The position numbers and the translations under genes were made by a program. Below the pieces are notes generated by a model. That model was not told the DNA's origin and searched no databases. It was given only the letters and a program-made list of their open reading frames with translations. From positions 1 through 7,264 of the forward strand of contig CACYDY010000198.1 of the NCBI GenBank assembly GCA_902773245.1: DNA of 7,264 nucleotides, given 5' to 3'. This stretch comes from an uncultured Ruminococcus sp. (lineage in GTDB: Bacteria; Bacillota; Clostridia; Oscillospirales; Acutalibacteraceae). Below, piece after piece: positions 5,526 to 7,264 of this stretch (within the stretch, counting starts at the first letter, position 1; each line of letters begins with the position of its first letter).

Positions 5526-7154
5526 TCACTTTTTGGTTGATTTAGTATTTTCCTTCTTTGACTTTACCTTTTTAGGCTTAGGCTTCAGTTCTTCTTCAAA
5601 CTGCTGCTGTGTTTCCGTCAGGTAGTGTATGCCCTCGAGAACACCTAAAACACTCGGAATAAATGTCCAACAGAATGCAAGACGAACCAATCCTTGACCG
5701 TATTTTCCAAGGTAGAATTTCTGAACTCCCAGTCCTCCGAACACCACGGCGAGAACGCCTGCTTCGTTCTTCGACTTTGTTTTCCAGCTTTGCATTACAA
5801 AAATCATAATCGTAATAAGCACAAGTATAAGCTGAGGAATAAGCGTTTCATAACACGGATAAATTCCGAGAACATCAAAGAAATTGTTTGTGGGAATTAT
5901 CGAAGAAAGCCAAGACGGTGAAGTCATAGATATCACATCACCCTCGATGAGCTCCTTTATACCCGAACCAAGGAACGAAATCGACATGATAAACATGAGA
6001 ATACTTGTTCCCAAGAAGAACGGTCTGATCGGAAGCTTAACACTAAAGAATCTGATCGCAATAAACACAAATACAAGAATTACACAGCCCACGCCAAATC
6101 CTGCCCATACCATATTGATACTGTCTTTGTCGGCAAGAAGCGGCTGATAGAAAAGTATTACCTCTGCTCCCTCTCTGAACACAGCTAAAAACGCTGTAAA
6201 ACCGAGAGTAAATATGCTGCCTGTTTCGGCAGAAACCTTGACCTGATCGTCGATATATTTTGTCCATGCGTCGGACTCTGCTTTTGATACCATCCAGTTG
6301 CTGACATAGAACAGTACCAGCACCGCTATCAAAGCTGTTATGCCCTCGATAACCTCCTGATTTGCACTGTTTGCAAGCTTGAGAAGATCAAGAAGCCAAG
6401 CACACAGGAAGCTTGCGGCAATTGCAAGCACACAACCAAAATACACCGCTTTGAGCTTGTCTTTATTTCCCGATTTTACGAGATATGCAATGATAGCACC
6501 CACAACGAGAATTGCTTCAAGGCCCTCTCTTACGATTATTCCGAAGCAGGCTATGAATGTTCCTACCCCTGCTCCGCCGCCTCCGACATTTACTGCATTG
6601 CTGTCAGATGATGTTTGTGTCGATGACGTTTCATCGGAAGAAGCGTTGGAATCGGAACCGCTGCTTTCTTCATCACCCGAAACACCGTCAAGAATATTTG
6701 CGTCTTCGTGGATCATAGACCGAAGCTTTTTAACTTCCGTTTTAAAATCATCAACCGATCCGCCGTTTTTGGCAACTGATTTGCAGGCGCTGAACTGAAG
6801 CTCGACCTCTGTTTTTCGGCTTCCGGCAATATATCCCATCGCAACACGTTCAAAACCCGTTGTTTCGTAATAACCATAATATCCTGCGTTGATTGCCTTG
6901 TGGGCATTTGTTCCGGCATCACTTCCGCCGTTTTCATAAATTTCAACCGCTGCATTAAAAACCATATCCATTGCATTGGCAACATCATTCCAGGTTGATG
7001 ACGGCTGACCCGAGCTTTTGTATTCGTCCCAAGTTGCTATGTACTGCGTATCGGCATACGCTGTCAAAAAAGAAAACGATGACATTATCATTAGCATTGC
7101 CAAAGCAATTAAAACGATTTTATAGCCGCCTTTTCGCTTTCTCAAACAAGACAT
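5526..7154 (-). CDS. FTR1-family iron permease with N-terminal extracytoplasmic domain and C-terminal TM2 domain
   Basis: The 542-residue product is a predicted membrane iron permease working with the P19-type protein encoded next. A signal peptide (basic residues 5-8, hydrophobic core about 11-30, likely cleavage after A34) leads into an extracytoplasmic helical domain (about 36-158) that carries the family's YYETTGFE stretch (95-102). A Ser/Asp-rich linker (about 159-186) and a Gly run precede the seven-helix FTR1 core. The two hallmark REXXE motifs are present: REGLE (209-213) in the first core helix and REGAE (327-331) in the fourth; these Glu residues are the iron-path residues known for FTR1. 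The last core helix is about 437-455. A TM2-like domain (463-515) and a Lys-rich tail (525-542) follow, which is unusual for FTR1. ATG 7154 is chosen because AAGGAGG lies 7 nt upstream (7162-7168). Whether the substrate is Fe(II) or Fe(III) cannot be told from sequence. Confidence 0.95.
   Translation of the reverse strand: MSCLRKRKGGYKIVLIALAMLMIMSSFSFLTAYADTQYIATWDEYKSSGQPSSTWNDVANAMDMVFNAAVEIYENGGSDAGTNAHKAINAGYYGYYETTGFERVAMGYIAGSRKTEVELQFSACKSVAKNGGSVDDFKTEVKKLRSMIHEDANILDGVSGDEESSGSDSNASSDETSSTQTSSDSNAVNVGGGGAGVGTFIACFGIIVREGLEAILVVGAIIAYLVKSGNKDKLKAVYFGCVLAIAASFLCAWLLDLLKLANSANQEVIEGITALIAVLVLFYVSNWMVSKAESDAWTKYIDDQVKVSAETGSIFTLGFTAFLAVFREGAEVILFYQPLLADKDSINMVWAGFGVGCVILVFVFIAIRFFSVKLPIRPFFLGTSILMFIMSISFLGSGIKELIEGDVISMTSPSWLSSIIPTNNFFDVLGIYPCYETLIPQLILVLITIMIFVMQSWKTKSKNEAGVLAVVFGGLGVQKFYLGKYGQGLVRLAFCWTFIPSVLGVLEGIHYLTETQQQFEEELKPKPKKVKSKKENTKSTKK
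5610..5768 (-). other. TM2 domain fused to the FTR1 C-terminus (residues about 463-515)
   Basis: After the seventh FTR1 helix and a short basic loop (KTKSK), the protein carries the TM2 domain signature: a helix ending in FGGLG, the QKFYLG motif, a GLVRLAFCW segment and a second helix ending with IPSVLGVLEGIHYL. TM2 domains are usually small stand-alone two-helix proteins of unknown function, or are joined to other domains. With FTR1's odd helix number from an outside N-terminus, the TM2 hairpin would start and end in the cytoplasm, leaving the Lys-rich tail inside as the positive-inside rule predicts. The fusion is in one uninterrupted frame, so it is not a frameshift artefact. Confidence 0.85.
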
Positions 7155-7264
7155 CAGGCACCCTCCTTTTTTGGTATCAGCAAATAATTAGAAAACTATC
7201 ACAAAGCAATCACCGACGCTTTATCGCAAGCTAAGACACCGAGTCATTAAACGAACGAAAACCG
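7155..7264 (-). promoter_or_regulatory. Upstream region of the FTR1 gene with a weak Fur/PerR-like half-box
   Basis: This 110-nt stretch should hold the start of the cluster's transcript unless an upstream gene reads in. I find no convincing -35/-10 pair. On the minus strand the segment 7179-7193 (TTCTAATTATTTGCT) matches 9 of 14 fixed positions of the PerR/Fur-type TTATAATNATTATAA palindrome; the left arm is good (6 of 7) and the right arm poor (3 of 7). Iron control is expected from the gene content, but the sequence does not establish it. Confidence 0.25.

Noticed and set aside
6379..6798. 139-residue plus-strand open frame opposite the FTR1 gene
   Set aside because: It is antisense to the conserved FTR1 helices and REGLE motif and has no start signal; its Ser/Pro-rich product is a complement effect.
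7155..7264. Possible promoter using TTGCTT and TATTTG at 17-nt spacing upstream of the FTR1 gene
   Set aside because: The -10 matches only 3 of 6 consensus bases, so it cannot be told from chance in AT-rich DNA.
1..7264. Signs of mobile elements, CRISPR arrays, tRNA or rRNA genes
   Set aside because: I saw no transposase or integrase frames, no regularly spaced repeats and no recognisable tRNA or rRNA segments on either strand.

Overview
The window reads as a chromosomal piece of a low-to-moderate GC Gram-positive bacterium, most likely a gut-type clostridium of the Ruminococcus/Oscillospiraceae kind. The reasons are strong AGGAGG-type ribosome binding sites, a lipobox on a protein that is periplasmic in Gram-negatives, AT-rich intergenic spacers, and the style of the TM2 domain. 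The genus is an inference.

All six genes lie on the minus strand, so the reading order runs from high to low coordinates: (1) an FTR1-family iron permease with a C-terminal TM2 domain (7154-5526); (2) a P19/FetP-type iron-transport lipoprotein (5451-4801); (3) a DUF2318 membrane protein with a C-terminal cysteine-rich domain (4624-3377, TTG start); (4) and (5) two MacB/FtsX-type ABC permeases (3364-2075 and 2055-904); (6) a MacB/LolD-type ABC ATPase (890-198). Genes 3 to 6 are packed with 12 to 19 nt gaps and are almost certainly co-transcribed. Genes 1, 2 and 3 are separated by 74 and 176 nt. The 176-nt gap holds a perfect 10-bp hairpin and a TATAAT-type -10 box, so part of the cluster may be separately controlled.

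Together this is the complete core of the P19-type iron uptake system, with the same gene order as Campylobacter jejuni Cj1658-Cj1663 (FTR1, P19, DUF2318, permease, permease, ATPase). FTR1 with P19 resembles E. coli FetMP. The expected division of labour is that P19 binds metal outside the membrane and FTR1 moves iron inwards. The DUF2318 protein and the ABC complex are an accessory module whose chemistry I cannot read from sequence. The thioredoxin-like genes that follow in Campylobacter are absent before a hairpin near the left end.

The system class is therefore known. The less ordinary points are the FTR1-TM2 fusion, the lipoprotein anchoring of P19, the TTG start of the DUF2318 gene, the hairpin/promoter leader inside the cluster, and a small repeat-bearing region at 1-197. 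That left-end region (197 bases) holds a hairpin just after the ATPase gene, a candidate leftward promoter, a GC-rich inverted repeat and an imperfect 15-bp direct repeat. I could support no gene there. The right end (7155-7264) is the upstream region of the FTR1 gene and has only weak regulatory signals.
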